Shown: piece after piece, positions 37,703 through 46,713 of the stretch
How positions within the stretch are numbered: the stretch's first letter is position 1
How the letters are laid out: each line of letters begins with the position of its first letter
NCBI GenBank assembly: GCA_963829235.1
Contig: CAWHIF010000008.1
Span: 1 to 64,000 of the forward strand
Origin: Bog-756 sp963829235
GTDB lineage: Bacteria > Actinomycetota > Acidimicrobiia > Acidimicrobiales > RAAP-2
Reading direction: 5' to 3'
DNA length: 64,000 bases
Position numbers and translations under genes: made by a program
Notes under the pieces: model-generated
Databases searched by the model: none
What the model was told of the DNA's origin: nothing
What the model saw: the letters and a program-made list of their open reading frames with translations, nothing else

Positions 37703-37958
37703 ATGAACGACCTGTTCGCCAACCGTCGAGCGCCTGGGTTATACCGTCGCTGAAGCCTGCGAGGTAATCCCGTGTTCCCGGTCGCACCTTCACCGTGCGA
37801 TGAAGAACGGCCACCTCCGGTTCGCCCGAGATGGAGCGAAGGTCCTGATAAGCCGACAGGCCATCATCGACTACCTCGACCGGGGCGACGGCAAGGACGC
37901 CGAACTTGACTCGGGCCGCACAGACACATCACCCATCGATCTGAGCCGTACGGAGTAG
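37703..37958 (+). CDS. xis: excisionase-like HTH protein, probable frameshift at the N-terminus
   Basis: The clear part reads LGYTVAEACEVIPCSRSHLH, then AMKNGHLRFARDGAKVLISR and AIIDYLDRGDGKD, ending at TAG 37956-37958. This is the MerR-like HTH fold of excisionases and recombination directionality factors (HTH_17). The start is likely ATG 37703 (MNDLFAN) with a slip near 37730. It sits about 120 bases upstream of the tyrosine integrase, the standard place for xis. Confidence 0.75.
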
Positions 37959-38076
37959 GGGACTCTGTTTCATCGGCGTATTGAGTCGGCCGGGGAGAAC
38001 CCGAGCGCATTCAGCCCAGCTCACGGACCATTGGCACACCCGTTGTCGATAATGGCAATCGAACCAGGAGAGATTA

Positions 38077-39343
38077 ATGGCATACATCGAGATCAGGGTA
38101 AGTGGCCGACCCAAGGGCGGTAGATCCGAAGCGACGAAGCCCAGGCGTAGGCGGGAGGTCTTCCGCAACAACCGGGAGGGCATCTCGGAGAAGAACACAT
38201 TCGTGGCTGAAATGGTCGACGTGGAAACGAAGTACGACGTTCGGTACAAGGTCAACGACCGGTTGGTGTCCGAGACCTTCGACACCAAGCGGGAGGCGGA
38301 GGCTCGTGTTACGGAGGTTGAGTCGGCACAAGACAGGGGTTACTCCGTGGACCCTGCGGGTGGACGGATAACCGTCGACGAACTGGCGGAGAAGTGGTTG
38401 GCATCGGACCCCGGCAAGAGAGGGAGCACAGTGGGGCGGGACCGGTCGGCGTTGCGTGCCCACATCAGCCCCGCCATCGGCGACCGACAGTTGTGCACGG
38501 TCCACCAGGGTGACGTTCAACAATTGGTCAACGGATGGGTCGACAAGGTGGCTCCGAAGACGGTCGGTCGAACCTACGGCACCCTACGGGCCGCATTCGC
38601 CTATGCCGTCTCCGTTGGGCTGATCGGGCGTTCGCCCTGCCACGATGTGAATTTGCCCAAGGCCGTGAAGCGCAAGCGACCTGTGGTGGCTCCCGACGAC
38701 GTAGCGAAACTGGCCGATGCGATGGACAGTCGTTACATGCCGATGGTCTGGGTGGGCGCACTCCTCGGCCTGAGGTGGGGTGAAGTTGCAGGGCTACGCA
38801 TCGGGAGCCTCGATCTTTTGGCGGGCACGCTGACGGTGACCGAGACTGTCACCAGGGACGAGCATGGGCGGCCGTTTCTCGGACCCCCGAAGTCCGAAGC
38901 CGGTCTCCGCACTCTCTCGATGCCCCACGTCCTCGTGAACATTCTGGCCGGCCACCTGGCCCACATGGGTTTGACTGGCGCAGACGGAGAGCGTCTTGTG
39001 TTTCCCGCCCCCGGCGGAAGCCACTGGTCTTATGCGAACTACCGACGCCGGATTTGGCAACCGGCAACATCCGAGGCCGGTCTGGCATGGCGCCGGATTC
39101 CACGATCTACGGCGGACCGCCACCACCCAACTTGTGCTTGCCAACGTCGATTTGAAGACCACAGGCACTCGCTTGGGTCACTCCGATCCCCGTCTGACTC
39201 TGGCGGTGTACGCCCAGGCAACGTCCGAGGCGGATAGGGCCGCAGCCGACTCGGTGGGAGACCGGTTCGCCGCTGCCATGGGATTTGACGATCTCGACAG
39301 AATCTCGACAGAAGCTTCGAAGTACGAATCGACCGGTGCATGA
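38077..39343 (+). CDS. int: tyrosine site-specific integrase, one frameshift
   Basis: From ATG 38077. The N-terminal arm-binding region (TKYDVRYKVNDRLVSETFDT) is followed by the SAM-like core-binding domain (GRITVDELAEKWLASDPGKR and DVQQLVNGWVDKVAPKTVGR). The catalytic domain has LGLRWGEVAGLRIGSLDLL (first Arg) and, after a slip near 39090, AGFHDLRRTATTQLVLANVD (His-x-x-Arg) and TRLGHSDPRLTLAVYAQATS (His and nucleophilic Tyr). All catalytic residues are present. It ends 25 bases before the encoded CCA of the tRNA-Pro gene, so it almost certainly drives integration there. Confidence 0.92.
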
Positions 39344-39367
39344 CACCTCGGTCGACCTGCACTTTCA

Positions 39368-39445
39368 TGGTCGGGCTGCCCGGATTTGAACCGGGGACCT
39401 CTGCGTCCCGAACGCAGCGCGCTAACCAAGCTGCGCCACAGCCCG
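39368..39445 (-). tRNA. tRNA-Pro (anticodon CGG), CCA encoded
   Basis: The minus strand folds as a full cloverleaf. The acceptor stem is CGGGCTG with CAGCCCG and discriminator A, and the D arm is GCGC with GCGC. The anticodon stem is CTGCG with CGCAG around the loop TTCGGGA. The T stem is CCCGG with CCGGG around TTCAAAT. CCA is encoded at 39370-39368. Its 3' end faces the integrase, so it is the attachment site of the element. Confidence 0.95.
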
Positions 39446-39488
39446 TCGAACGGAACCGGTACAACGACGGTTCCGCACCAGGGTGATG

Positions 39489-40501
39489 CTACCCGACCGC
39501 TGGTCCGCTCGTTCCCCGGGCCCCCGACAGGCGGCTCCGAAGGCGAGGGCGGCGGATCCGGGCGCTTGGCCACCACTTTGGCGATCCGTCGCTTGTCCAT
39601 CTCGGTGACCCGGAGCTCCCAGCCGTCGACGTCAGCGACTCCCCCTCCTCGGGGATGTGCCCGAAGCCGTCGAACAGGAACCCGCCGACGGTCACGTACT
39701 CCCCCTCGGGGATGTTGATGTCCAGGCGGTCCCGCACGTCGTCCACGCTCATCCGGCCGTCCACCAGCCACCGGGTCCCGTCGACCCGGACCACGTCGGG
39801 CTCGTCGTCGGGGTCGAACTCGTCGGGCAGGTCGCCGACCAGGGCCCCGAGGAGGTCCTTGACGGTCAGCACGCCCTCGACCCCGCCGTGCTCGTCGACC
39901 ACCACGGCGAAGGCCCGTCGCTGGTGCCGCATCTCGGCCAGCGACGTCGAGGACCAGCCGGGACTCGGGCACCAGGAAGGGCTGGCGGAGCCGGCGGGAG
40001 ATGTCGATCGGGCCCGGGGACGGCCCGACCCTCACAGCAGCCGGCGCGGTGGTCGGTCCGGTCTCCGCATCCCCGCGGCGGCGTTGCCCGGGTCGCCGTC
40101 GTCGGCCAGGGCCCTACCGCCGTCGTCCGCCCCGCTCACCTTCCAGCCGGCCCGGAACAGGTCGTTGACGAACAGCACGCCGATCAGGTCATCGAGGTTG
40201 TCGCCGTAGACAGGGAAGCAGCTGTGGCCCGACTCGCGGACCGCCTGGGTGATGGCGTCGACGGTCAGCGGGATCGACAGGGCCACCACGTCGACCCTGG
40301 GGGTCATCACCTCGCGGACCGCGGTGTCGTGCAGGTCGTTGAGGGCGTCGATGATGAACTGCTCCTGGGCATCGGCACCGCCCTCCGCGGGCGCCCATTG
40401 AGCCCGCCGGGGTTCGACCGGCTCCCTCCGGGCCGGACGGCGGTCCGGCCTGCTCGGTCCGAGTGGGGTGTGTCTTGTTTGTGGCGTCGGAACACGGACA
40501 C
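39489..40501 (-). CDS. CorC/TlyC-like CBS-pair protein without DUF21, frame-disrupted
   Basis: From GTG 40501 (MSVFRRHKQDTPHSDRAG). After a slip near 40380 comes EQFIIDALNDLHDTAVREVM and TPRVDVVALSIPLTVDAITQ (first CBS), then YGDNLDDLIGVLFVNDLFRA. Another frame holds FAVVVDEHGGVEGVLTVKDL (second CBS) and GRMSVDDVRDRLDINIPEGE, the CorC_HlyC transporter-associated domain ending DMDKRRI-like. About 310 residues. Family members bind adenosyl nucleotides and modulate Mg2+ or Co2+ efflux. The 3' end lies 43 bases from tRNA-Pro. Confidence 0.8.
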
Positions 40502-40531
40502 GATGGTGACGCTGTCTGTTGGGGCGGGCCG

Positions 40532-40966
40532 TCAGGCGCCGGCAGGTACGGGCGTGGACACGACAGAGAGTGGCTGGTAGGACTCGTCGTAGTACGTGCC
40601 TCCGTCGAGGAGGGAGGTGATCGCCCGTCGCAGCCGGATGGGGTCGAGCGGCTTGACCACCCATCCCTCGGCGCCGGATCGTCGGGCCAGGAACACGTCG
40701 GGTCGCCGGTCGAGCAGCATCAGCACCGGCACGTGCTCGAGATTGCCGTACGAGGCCTCGAGCCGGAGCTCGAGGCAGACGGCCATCCCGCCCATGTTTC
40801 CCATCTGCAGGTCGACGACGACCAGGTCGGGAAGCGACTCGGCCACCTCGGCCATCACTGCCGGCCCCGACCGGGCCTCCCTGATGGTGACGTCGGGTCT
40901 TCCGGCGATGGCCGCCACCTCGGCTCGAACCGACGGAGCGTCGCTGGCCACAAGGATGGTACGCAC
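40532..40966 (-). CDS. stand-alone response-regulator receiver protein
   Basis: 144 residues from GTG 40966. TILVASDAPSVRAEVAAIAG is the first strand and helix, LPDLVVVDLQMGNMGGMAVC carries the phospho-acceptor Asp (residue 52), and GAEGWVVKPLDPIRLRRAIT carries the conserved Lys-Pro. The acidic pair after strand 1 is reduced to a single Asp (SDAP). There is no output domain and no histidine kinase nearby. It starts only about 12 bases after the second ArsA gene and is probably co-transcribed with it. Confidence 0.88.
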   Translation of the reverse strand: MRTILVASDAPSVRAEVAAIAGRPDVTIREARSGPAVMAEVAESLPDLVVVDLQMGNMGGMAVCLELRLEASYGNLEHVPVLMLLDRRPDVFLARRSGAEGWVVKPLDPIRLRRAITSLLDGGTYYDESYQPLSVVSTPVPAGA

Positions 40967-40978
40967 CCTGACCAGGTT

Positions 40979-42141
40979 AGCGCTCCGTGTCGACCCCGCC
41001 TCGCTACCGCCGCCGCCGGTCCCGGAGAACAGGAGGTCGGCGATGGTCTCCAGCCCGTCGAGGTCGTGGACGTCGGTGTTCAGGAGGGGGACCCGGTAGA
41101 CGGGGGCCGGGGAGACCTTCGACACCAGGTCGGCGAGGGCCTGCTCCTCGCGGTCCGATGCGTCCGTGTAGCCCCGGAGGTTGTCGATCAACTGGTCGAG
41201 CGGGGTGCCGGAGCCTCCGTCGGCGGCGCCTCCTCGGCCGGCCTCCGTCGACCGACGCAGTCCGGTCGCGACGCAGACCGGGTCAGCGAGGCCAGCTCGG
41301 CATCGTCGGCGAAGCGGGGCTGGACCCGGTTGACCACCAGGGCGGTGACGGCCATGTCCGACTCGGCCAGCTTGCCGGCGAAGTGGACGGCTTCGTCGAC
41401 CGAGTCCGGGCGGGGTGACGCCACCAGGATGAAGGCGGTATCCGCCTGGACCAGCAGCTCCCTGACCCGCGCCGCCCGGGTCCGGAATCCCTCCTCCATC
41501 CCCTCGAAGGCCTGGAAGAAGGCCACCGCGTCGTGGACGATGTCGGCCCCGGCCACCCGTGAGATCGTCCGCAGCAGGGCCTGGGCCGCCACCCCCATGA
41601 ACTTGAGGCCGGCCCGGGTGGGCTTCATCAGCGCCTGGAACACCCGGTTCTCCAGAAACCGGGTCAGGCGCCTCGGGGCGTCGAGGAAGTCCAGGGCGTT
41701 GCGGGTGGGAGGGGTGTCCACCACCACCACGTCGAACGCCCCTTCCTCGACCAGCTCGTAGAGCTTCTCCATGGCCATGTACTCCTGGGTGCCCGAGAGG
41801 GACCCGGTCAGGTTCCGGTAGATCCGGTTGACCTTGATCTCCTCCACCTGCTGGGCGCTGTCCGAGTAGCGCTGGATCAGATCGTCGAAGGTCCCCTTCG
41901 GGTCGAGCATGAGGGCGTGGAGCTCGCCGGGCCAGGGCCCCTCGATACGGGTGGGCCGGTTGTTGAGCGTGTCGAGCCCGAGCGAGTTGGCCAACCGTCG
42001 GGCCGGATCGATGGTCACCACGCAGGCGCGCCGGCCGAGCCGGGCCGCCTGGAGGGCGAAGGCGGCGGCCGTGGTCGTCTTCCCCACGCCACCGGAGCCG
42101 CAGCAGATGATGATCGACCGTTCGACGACCACCCCGTCCAT
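40979..42141 (-). CDS. ArsA-like (anion-transporting) ATPase, second of a pair, one frameshift
   Basis: From ATG 42141 the P-loop is SIIICCGSGGVGKTTTAAAF, with switch regions VVTIDPARRLANSLGLDTL and FDVVVVDTPPTRNALDFLD. After a slip near 41220 the C-terminal frame reads PLDQLIDNLRGYTDASDREE and VYRVPLLNTDVHDLDGLETI. The stop is most likely the TAA at 40979. About 385 residues. It corresponds to the BagB/Rv3680-type partner of the actinobacterial ArsA pair, which lacks a membrane pump and is tied to envelope stress tolerance in mycobacteria. 27 bases separate it from the first ATPase gene. Confidence 0.85.
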
Positions 42142-42168
42142 GGCCCCGTCGACGACCCGGTGCGGCGG

Positions 42169-43188
42169 TCACGATGGGACCCCGGACGGGTCGTGGAGCG
42201 CCCCCACCCCGGCCTCCAGGGCGCCGCTCAGGGTGTCGAGCTCGGGGGGGCCGATGGAGGCGGTGAACAGGAACGGCACCCGGAGCTGGGGGAGCGGCAG
42301 CTCTCGGGCCAACCGCCCCAGCTGGTCTTCTTGGAGCTCCTGGCGGGTGAGCCGGAACCGGCGGGCCCGGTCGAGGGCGGAGACCAGCTCCGGGTCGAGG
42401 GCCACCCCGGCCGCTTCGGCCGCCGCTCCGGCCGGCGTGGTCAGACCGGCCATGGGCGGGTAGCACCCGTTGACGATCACCGGTCCGAGGGCGATGCCCA
42501 CCTTGTCCTCGAGCTGGTAGGCGGCTTCGACGGCCTCGTTGATCGGCATCTCCTCGGGCAGGGTGACCAGGGCGACCTGACACCGCGACGGATCGGACAG
42601 CAGATCGACGACTTCGGCGGCCTGGGTGCGGATGGGCCCGCTCCGGGCGGCGTCGAGCAGCCCGCCGGCCGAGGAGAGGAAGGTCATGGTGTGCCCGGTG
42701 GCCGGTGCGTCGACCAGGATCAGGTCGGCGATCCGGCTCCGCTCGATCTGCTTGACCTTGCCGAGGACCAGGACATCCCGGATGCCGGGGATCGACCCGG
42801 CCACCAGATCGACGATCCCCGAGGACATCAGCCGCTTGGACACCCGCCGCAGGCCGTGGTCGGCCAGGTACTCGAGCAGGGCGTCGTCGGGGGTGATGGT
42901 CCGGGCCCGGACCGTGCCGGGCGGGATGGGTGGGGTCGAGTCGGCGTCGGTGTCGTCGATCGGGTCCGCCCCCGCGGCTTTCAGCACCGCGCCGGCGTAG
43001 TCCAAGGGGGCGGTGTGCCCGAACGCCGTGGGCACCCCGACGCGCCCTTCGAGCTCGACCACCAGCACAGAAAGCCCAGCCTGGGCGCCCATATGGGCCA
43101 GCGCGGCGGTCATGGTGGTCTTGCCGACCCCACCTTTGCCGGCCACGATCACGACCCGGCTCTGGCGACAGAAGGCGGCGACGTCCAT
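42169..43188 (-). CDS. ArsA-like ATPase, first of a pair
   Basis: 339 residues from ATG 43188 (MDVAAFCRQSRVVIVAGKGG), one intact frame. The P-loop is VVIVAGKGGVGKTTMTAALA, followed by LSVLVVELEGRVGVPTAFGH and IADLILVDAPATGHTMTFLS. The C-terminus is Pro/Leu-rich (LARELPLPQLRVPFLFTASI). It equals the BagA/Rv3679-type member. Divergent whiB starts about 200 bases away, the same arrangement as whiB4-Rv3680-Rv3679 in mycobacteria. Confidence 0.9.
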   Translation of the reverse strand: MDVAAFCRQSRVVIVAGKGGVGKTTMTAALAHMGAQAGLSVLVVELEGRVGVPTAFGHTAPLDYAGAVLKAAGADPIDDTDADSTPPIPPGTVRARTITPDDALLEYLADHGLRRVSKRLMSSGIVDLVAGSIPGIRDVLVLGKVKQIERSRIADLILVDAPATGHTMTFLSSAGGLLDAARSGPIRTQAAEVVDLLSDPSRCQVALVTLPEEMPINEAVEAAYQLEDKVGIALGPVIVNGCYPPMAGLTTPAGAAAEAAGVALDPELVSALDRARRFRLTRQELQEDQLGRLARELPLPQLRVPFLFTASIGPPELDTLSGALEAGVGALHDPSGVPS

Positions 43189-43394
43189 GACGTAGTGGAG
43201 CGTAGTGTCCGGTCCCGCCCCCGCTGCCCATGGCCGGCGGCGGGCAGGCACGACGGCCGGCCCGGCGGCCCCACGACGGCCCGGCCGGGACCTACCGTGT
43301 CGGTTCGCCGAGAAATGCTGGTCAGATCCCTTGTTTCGCGCTACGGGGGCGAGTACTTTCGCTTGCTGGAGGACTCAAGGGGGAGTTGGGCAAC

Positions 43395-43652
43395 GTGGAG
43401 CAGGCGCTTGATACATGGCAGCTCAAGGCGTCGTGTCGTGGACCGCAGGCGGAGATCTTCTTTCCGCCCGCCCACGCCGAACGTAAGGACGAGAAGCTTC
43501 AACGTGAGGATCGGGCCAAATCGATCTGTCGATCGTGTGCGGTGCGGGTCGAATGTCTCGACTACGCCATCCGCATTCACGAGCCTCACGGCATCTGGGG
43601 CGGCTTGAACGAGATGGAACGCAAGCAGTTGGCGGACCGCCGGGTCGGCTGA
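43395..43652 (+). CDS. WhiB-family Fe-S regulator
   Basis: 85 residues from GTG 43395. The four cluster ligands are Cys14, Cys45, Cys48 and Cys54 (SICRSCAVRVEC gives C-x2-C-x5-C). The family turn motif is HGIWGGLNEMERKQLADRR. WhiB proteins carry a redox- and NO-sensitive [4Fe-4S] cluster and contact the primary sigma factor. Its context next to the ArsA pair matches WhiB4. Actinobacteria-specific family, hence strong support for the phylum. Confidence 0.93.
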   Translation: MEQALDTWQLKASCRGPQAEIFFPPAHAERKDEKLQREDRAKSICRSCAVRVECLDYAIRIHEPHGIWGGLNEMERKQLADRRVG

Positions 43653-43655
43653 GCC

Positions 43656-43680
43656 CCACCGCCGGCGGATCGCCGGGTGG
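43656..43680. terminator. hairpin between convergent whiB and DUF929 genes
   Basis: CCGGCG-GAT-CGCCGG makes a 6-bp perfect stem, extended by CCAC and GTGG outside. It begins 4 bases after the whiB stop. No T-tract, as is common in high-GC actinobacteria. Confidence 0.5.
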
Positions 43681-43778
43681 TGTTCAGGACCGGGTGTTCA
43701 TGGGCCGGCTGCCGACGGGCGGCGTGTCCAGCGGCCGGCTGGCGGAGGGCCGGCGGGCCGAGGGGCCGCCTGCCGCCG

Positions 43779-44726
43779 TCATCCCAGCCCGAGGGCGTGG
43801 GCGGCCGACCGCACACCCTCGGAGGCGCACACCGGGGCCGGTTGCTGGTCGGTCGACCGGCAGATGCCGGCCGTCAGGTAGTTGGCCGAGGCCACGATGA
43901 CCTGACCCACCGGGTTCTCGGGTTGGCTGAGGTCCCCGGCGATGGCCGACTGGGAGTGTCCTTCGAGCACCCCCGGGCTGAAGCCCGAGGTCGACGTGAC
44001 CATCAGGTTGTCGATGTCGACGAAGGGGAGCGTGCCCGTCCGGGGCCCTTGTCCGGCACCGGTTCCGTAGCGGTCGACGAGAGCCGACTGGGCGGGGGTG
44101 AGCGTTGCGATCTGGGTGAATGCGCCCTGGCTGTCGACGGAATCGGAGTACAGCTCCACGCCGGTGAAGGCCACGTACCTGCTCGAGTACGACGTCCCCA
44201 CGAAGCTGAACGTCTGGATCCCGGGAAACACCGAGAGCTGGGCGGACTGCACGTTGTGGAGGGTCGTGAAGTGCCCGAAACGGGAGAGGGCGACGATGAG
44301 GGGCCACCGCTCGGCGGCACAGAACGGGCAGAAGTCCGCTCCTACGAACAGGACCTCGGGCTTTCCGGACGAGTCCAGCGGGGGCTGGCCGGTCAGGACG
44401 GTGGGCACCGCCAGCGGGAAGGTCGCGGTCACGCCGACCGAATCGAAGACCGGGGTCGGGACCTGGTGCAGGGCGGAGACGACCGCGTCCGAGGTCTGGA
44501 CCCGGTGCACCACCCCCGGCGACGCCGGAGGCCCGGTCAGGGCGTAGACGATCAGTGCGATGACCCCGACCAGGATGACCACCACCGCGCCCCAGGCGAA
44601 GCGAGCGGTGCGGTTGACCCGGTTGTGCGCCGGTTGATCCTGGCGCTCCGCTCCGACCGGGTCGGAGCCCGGACCGCTCACCGCTGACCGGGCCTCGGCC
44701 GACGGTTCCGACCCGTCATCGGTCAC
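43779..44726 (-). CDS. DUF929 thiol-redox protein with CPFC motif, membrane-anchored
   Basis: 315 residues, intact. A cytoplasmic Ser/Glu-rich N-terminus, one membrane helix at about 44-66 (AWGAVVVILVGVIALIVYAL), then an exported domain. VLFVGADFCPFCAAERWPLI is the thioredoxin-like active site, and a later Cys pair (ICRSTDQQPAPVCASEG) lies near the C-terminus. It forms one strand-consistent cluster with VKOR and a second DUF929 gene. The likely role is disulfide formation or isomerisation outside the membrane. Confidence 0.85.
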   Translation of the reverse strand: MTDDGSEPSAEARSAVSGPGSDPVGAERQDQPAHNRVNRTARFAWGAVVVILVGVIALIVYALTGPPASPGVVHRVQTSDAVVSALHQVPTPVFDSVGVTATFPLAVPTVLTGQPPLDSSGKPEVLFVGADFCPFCAAERWPLIVALSRFGHFTTLHNVQSAQLSVFPGIQTFSFVGTSYSSRYVAFTGVELYSDSVDSQGAFTQIATLTPAQSALVDRYGTGAGQGPRTGTLPFVDIDNLMVTSTSGFSPGVLEGHSQSAIAGDLSQPENPVGQVIVASANYLTAGICRSTDQQPAPVCASEGVRSAAHALGLG

Positions 44727-44750
44727 GCTGTCGCTCGCCAGGGGATGTGA

Positions 44751-45239
44751 CTACGCCCCTTCGTAGGACTCGCCGTACCCTTCGGTCGGGTCCTCCCCGA
44801 ATCCGGGAGCCAGTACCACCGGGGAGGCGGTCACGATGATCACGAACAGGATGAAGGTGGTCAGGTGGACCGAGGAGCACCACAGGCAGATGGCCTTGAT
44901 GATGAAGAGCTCGGCGATGATCAGATAGAGGATCGTCCCCACACCGACGATCGAGAGGACGAGTCGGGCCAGGTGGACGCGCCGGTCCCTCGAGCGCCAC
45001 GAGACCGGCAGGCACAGGGCGAACATGGGAACGAAGAAGAGCAGCCCGAGGATGGCCACCGGGATCCCGAAGACCTCCGATTGGGGGCTGGTCGTGACCT
45101 TCTCGCAGTTGAACGTGCTGTTGCTCACGCAGACCAGGGCATGGGGACTGAAGTGGGTGATGGTCAGGTAGGTCGACACCCCGAGGCCGAAGAGGCTCAG
45201 GAGCAGGGTGGTGACCGGTTGCCAGCGCAGGGTCGGCAC
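44751..45239 (-). CDS. vitamin K epoxide reductase (VKOR) family protein
   Basis: 162 residues with four membrane helices. CVSNSTFNCEKV in the first loop gives the shuttle cysteines, and AICLWCSSVHLTTFILF gives the active CxxC next to the quinone pocket. The Ser in SEVFGIPVAILG is the usual family mark. VKORs regenerate oxidised thiol oxidases using menaquinone, replacing DsbB. It lies between two DUF929 genes on the same strand, which identifies its likely redox partners. Confidence 0.92.
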   Translation of the reverse strand: MPTLRWQPVTTLLLSLFGLGVSTYLTITHFSPHALVCVSNSTFNCEKVTTSPQSEVFGIPVAILGLLFFVPMFALCLPVSWRSRDRRVHLARLVLSIVGVGTILYLIIAELFIIKAICLWCSSVHLTTFILFVIIVTASPVVLAPGFGEDPTEGYGESYEGA

Positions 45240-45267
45240 GGAGGATCCTCGAGGCGGTACAGGTCGC

Positions 45268-46371
45268 CTACAGCGACTTGTCGGCGGCCTGGACCCCCGG
45301 GCTCGAGCACACCGAGGACGGCGCGTCCTTGGTGCTGGCGCAGACGGCCGCGGAGATATAGTTCGCCGTGCCCACGATCGACTGGGTCACCGGGTTGGTG
45401 GCATCGTCGAGCCCGCCGGCGATGTCGGTCCACGAGAGGCCGGCCAGGATGCCCGGGTTGTAGGTGGCGCCGGAGATGATCGCCTTGTTGCCGATGTTGA
45501 TGAAGGGGAACCCGACCTGCCCGGGCGTTGCCCCGGGGATGTACTTCTGGCCGTTGTTGATGACGGACTCCTCCTCCTTGGTCGGGTTCTCGAGGACGGT
45601 GTAGCTCCCTGCGCTGGTCGGGACGTTGCTGTACTGCTCCACCGTGGCGAGGGTCAGGTAGGGGCTGGTGAAGGTGGCGCCCTTGAAGCTGAAGGTATGG
45701 GTGTCGTTGTAGACGTCGGTGTGTGACGAGGCGGTGATCTTGAGGTTCGACCAGGTCCCGAAGCGGGCCAGCGCGGCGACGACGGCCCAGCGCTCGGCGG
45801 CGCAGTACGGGCAGTACTCGGCCCCGTAGTAGAGCATGGCCGGCGATTTGCCCCCGATGGACAGCGGGGGCTGGTTCTTGAGCTTGATGGGCGGTGACAC
45901 GGGCTGGGCGGCCGACGGGAAGTTGACCCCCACCTTGTCGTAGACCGACGCCGGGATGGTGGTGACGTCCTTGACCACCGATGCGGGTGCCGCGGTCACC
46001 GGCGTGTACGAGTTGGCCCCGCTCGAGCCGCCGCTCGCCACCTTGACCACGACCAGCACGGCCACGACCACGATGACCAGGCCCACGGCGCCCCAGGCCA
46101 GGACGGCACCGGAGAATCGGCTGGGCTTCGGCGGGGGCGCAGGCCTGCCGCCCGGGCGGGGCTTGTTGCCGCCGCCACCGCCGGCTCCGCCCGACTTCGC
46201 CCGGGCCCCGGTGGCCTGACCGGATTTGCCGGCCGGCGACTTGCCCGACACCGGCCGGCTCTGGGCCTTGCTCCGGTCCTTGGCGCTCTGGTTCGATGAC
46301 CCGCCCGAGCGGGCAGGGGGCTTGGGCGTGTTCCCCCCGGTGACCGGCTTCTTCTTCTGGTCGTCAGCCAT
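45268..46371 (-). CDS. DUF929 thiol-redox protein with CPYC motif
   Basis: 367 residues, intact. The long N-terminus is Lys/Gly/Pro-rich and disordered (GGAGGGGGNKPRPGGRPAPP), followed by a helix at about 88-110 (GAVGLVIVVVAVLVVVKVAS). The exported domain has MLYYGAEYCPYCAAERWAVV, close to CPFC of the other copy, and the same late Cys pair (AVCASTKDAPSSVCSS). First gene of the DUF929-VKOR-DUF929 operon. The two copies are probably DsbA-like substrates of the VKOR. Confidence 0.86.
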   Translation of the reverse strand: MADDQKKKPVTGGNTPKPPARSGGSSNQSAKDRSKAQSRPVSGKSPAGKSGQATGARAKSGGAGGGGGNKPRPGGRPAPPPKPSRFSGAVLAWGAVGLVIVVVAVLVVVKVASGGSSGANSYTPVTAAPASVVKDVTTIPASVYDKVGVNFPSAAQPVSPPIKLKNQPPLSIGGKSPAMLYYGAEYCPYCAAERWAVVAALARFGTWSNLKITASSHTDVYNDTHTFSFKGATFTSPYLTLATVEQYSNVPTSAGSYTVLENPTKEEESVINNGQKYIPGATPGQVGFPFINIGNKAIISGATYNPGILAGLSWTDIAGGLDDATNPVTQSIVGTANYISAAVCASTKDAPSSVCSSPGVQAADKSL

Positions 46372-46713
46372 CTGGGCAGTTCCCCGATTCGTATGCGTGC
46401 GGGAGTGAGCGTAACTGGTTGGTCAACCCGTATGGGTTCGGCTCCGTCGTCGGAGCGCGCGCCGGCGAGCAGCTCCGCCGCGGCGCATCAGGCTACAGGA
46501 CGGGTTTCCCGCCTACACTGATCGGGCCATGTTGCAAGATGCCATGTCGGACGCGTCTGCTGCCGGGGACGGCCCTGAAGGGTCGGGTGAGCGTCGTGGT
46601 GCCAGGCATCCGGGCGATCCGGGCTCGACCGGCCCCTCCGCTCCTTCGGTGGCGCTCCCGGGCTCGTCCTCCGGCACAACCGCTCCGCCGGCACCTCCGA
46701 CGCCTCCGGCGCC

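Larger units (their letters stand above)
26520..39370. mobile_element. putative integrative element at tRNA-Pro(CGG)
   Basis: Gene content: serine recombinase, RHH protein, kinase-like cargo, HNH endonuclease, primase, D5 helicase, HTH regulators, excisionase-like protein and tyrosine integrase ending 25 bases from the 3' end of a tRNA gene. GC is visibly lower than in the region right of the tRNA. The right end is set by the tRNA. The left end is a guess at the serine recombinase, since no repeat of the tRNA 3' end was found; the element could be smaller or larger. Confidence 0.65.

Noticed and set aside
40532..43231. An 899-residue minus-strand ORF over the ArsA genes
   Set aside because: Most of it is a shadow of the two ATPase genes; only its last 144 residues (the receiver) and the C-terminal piece of the second ATPase are real.
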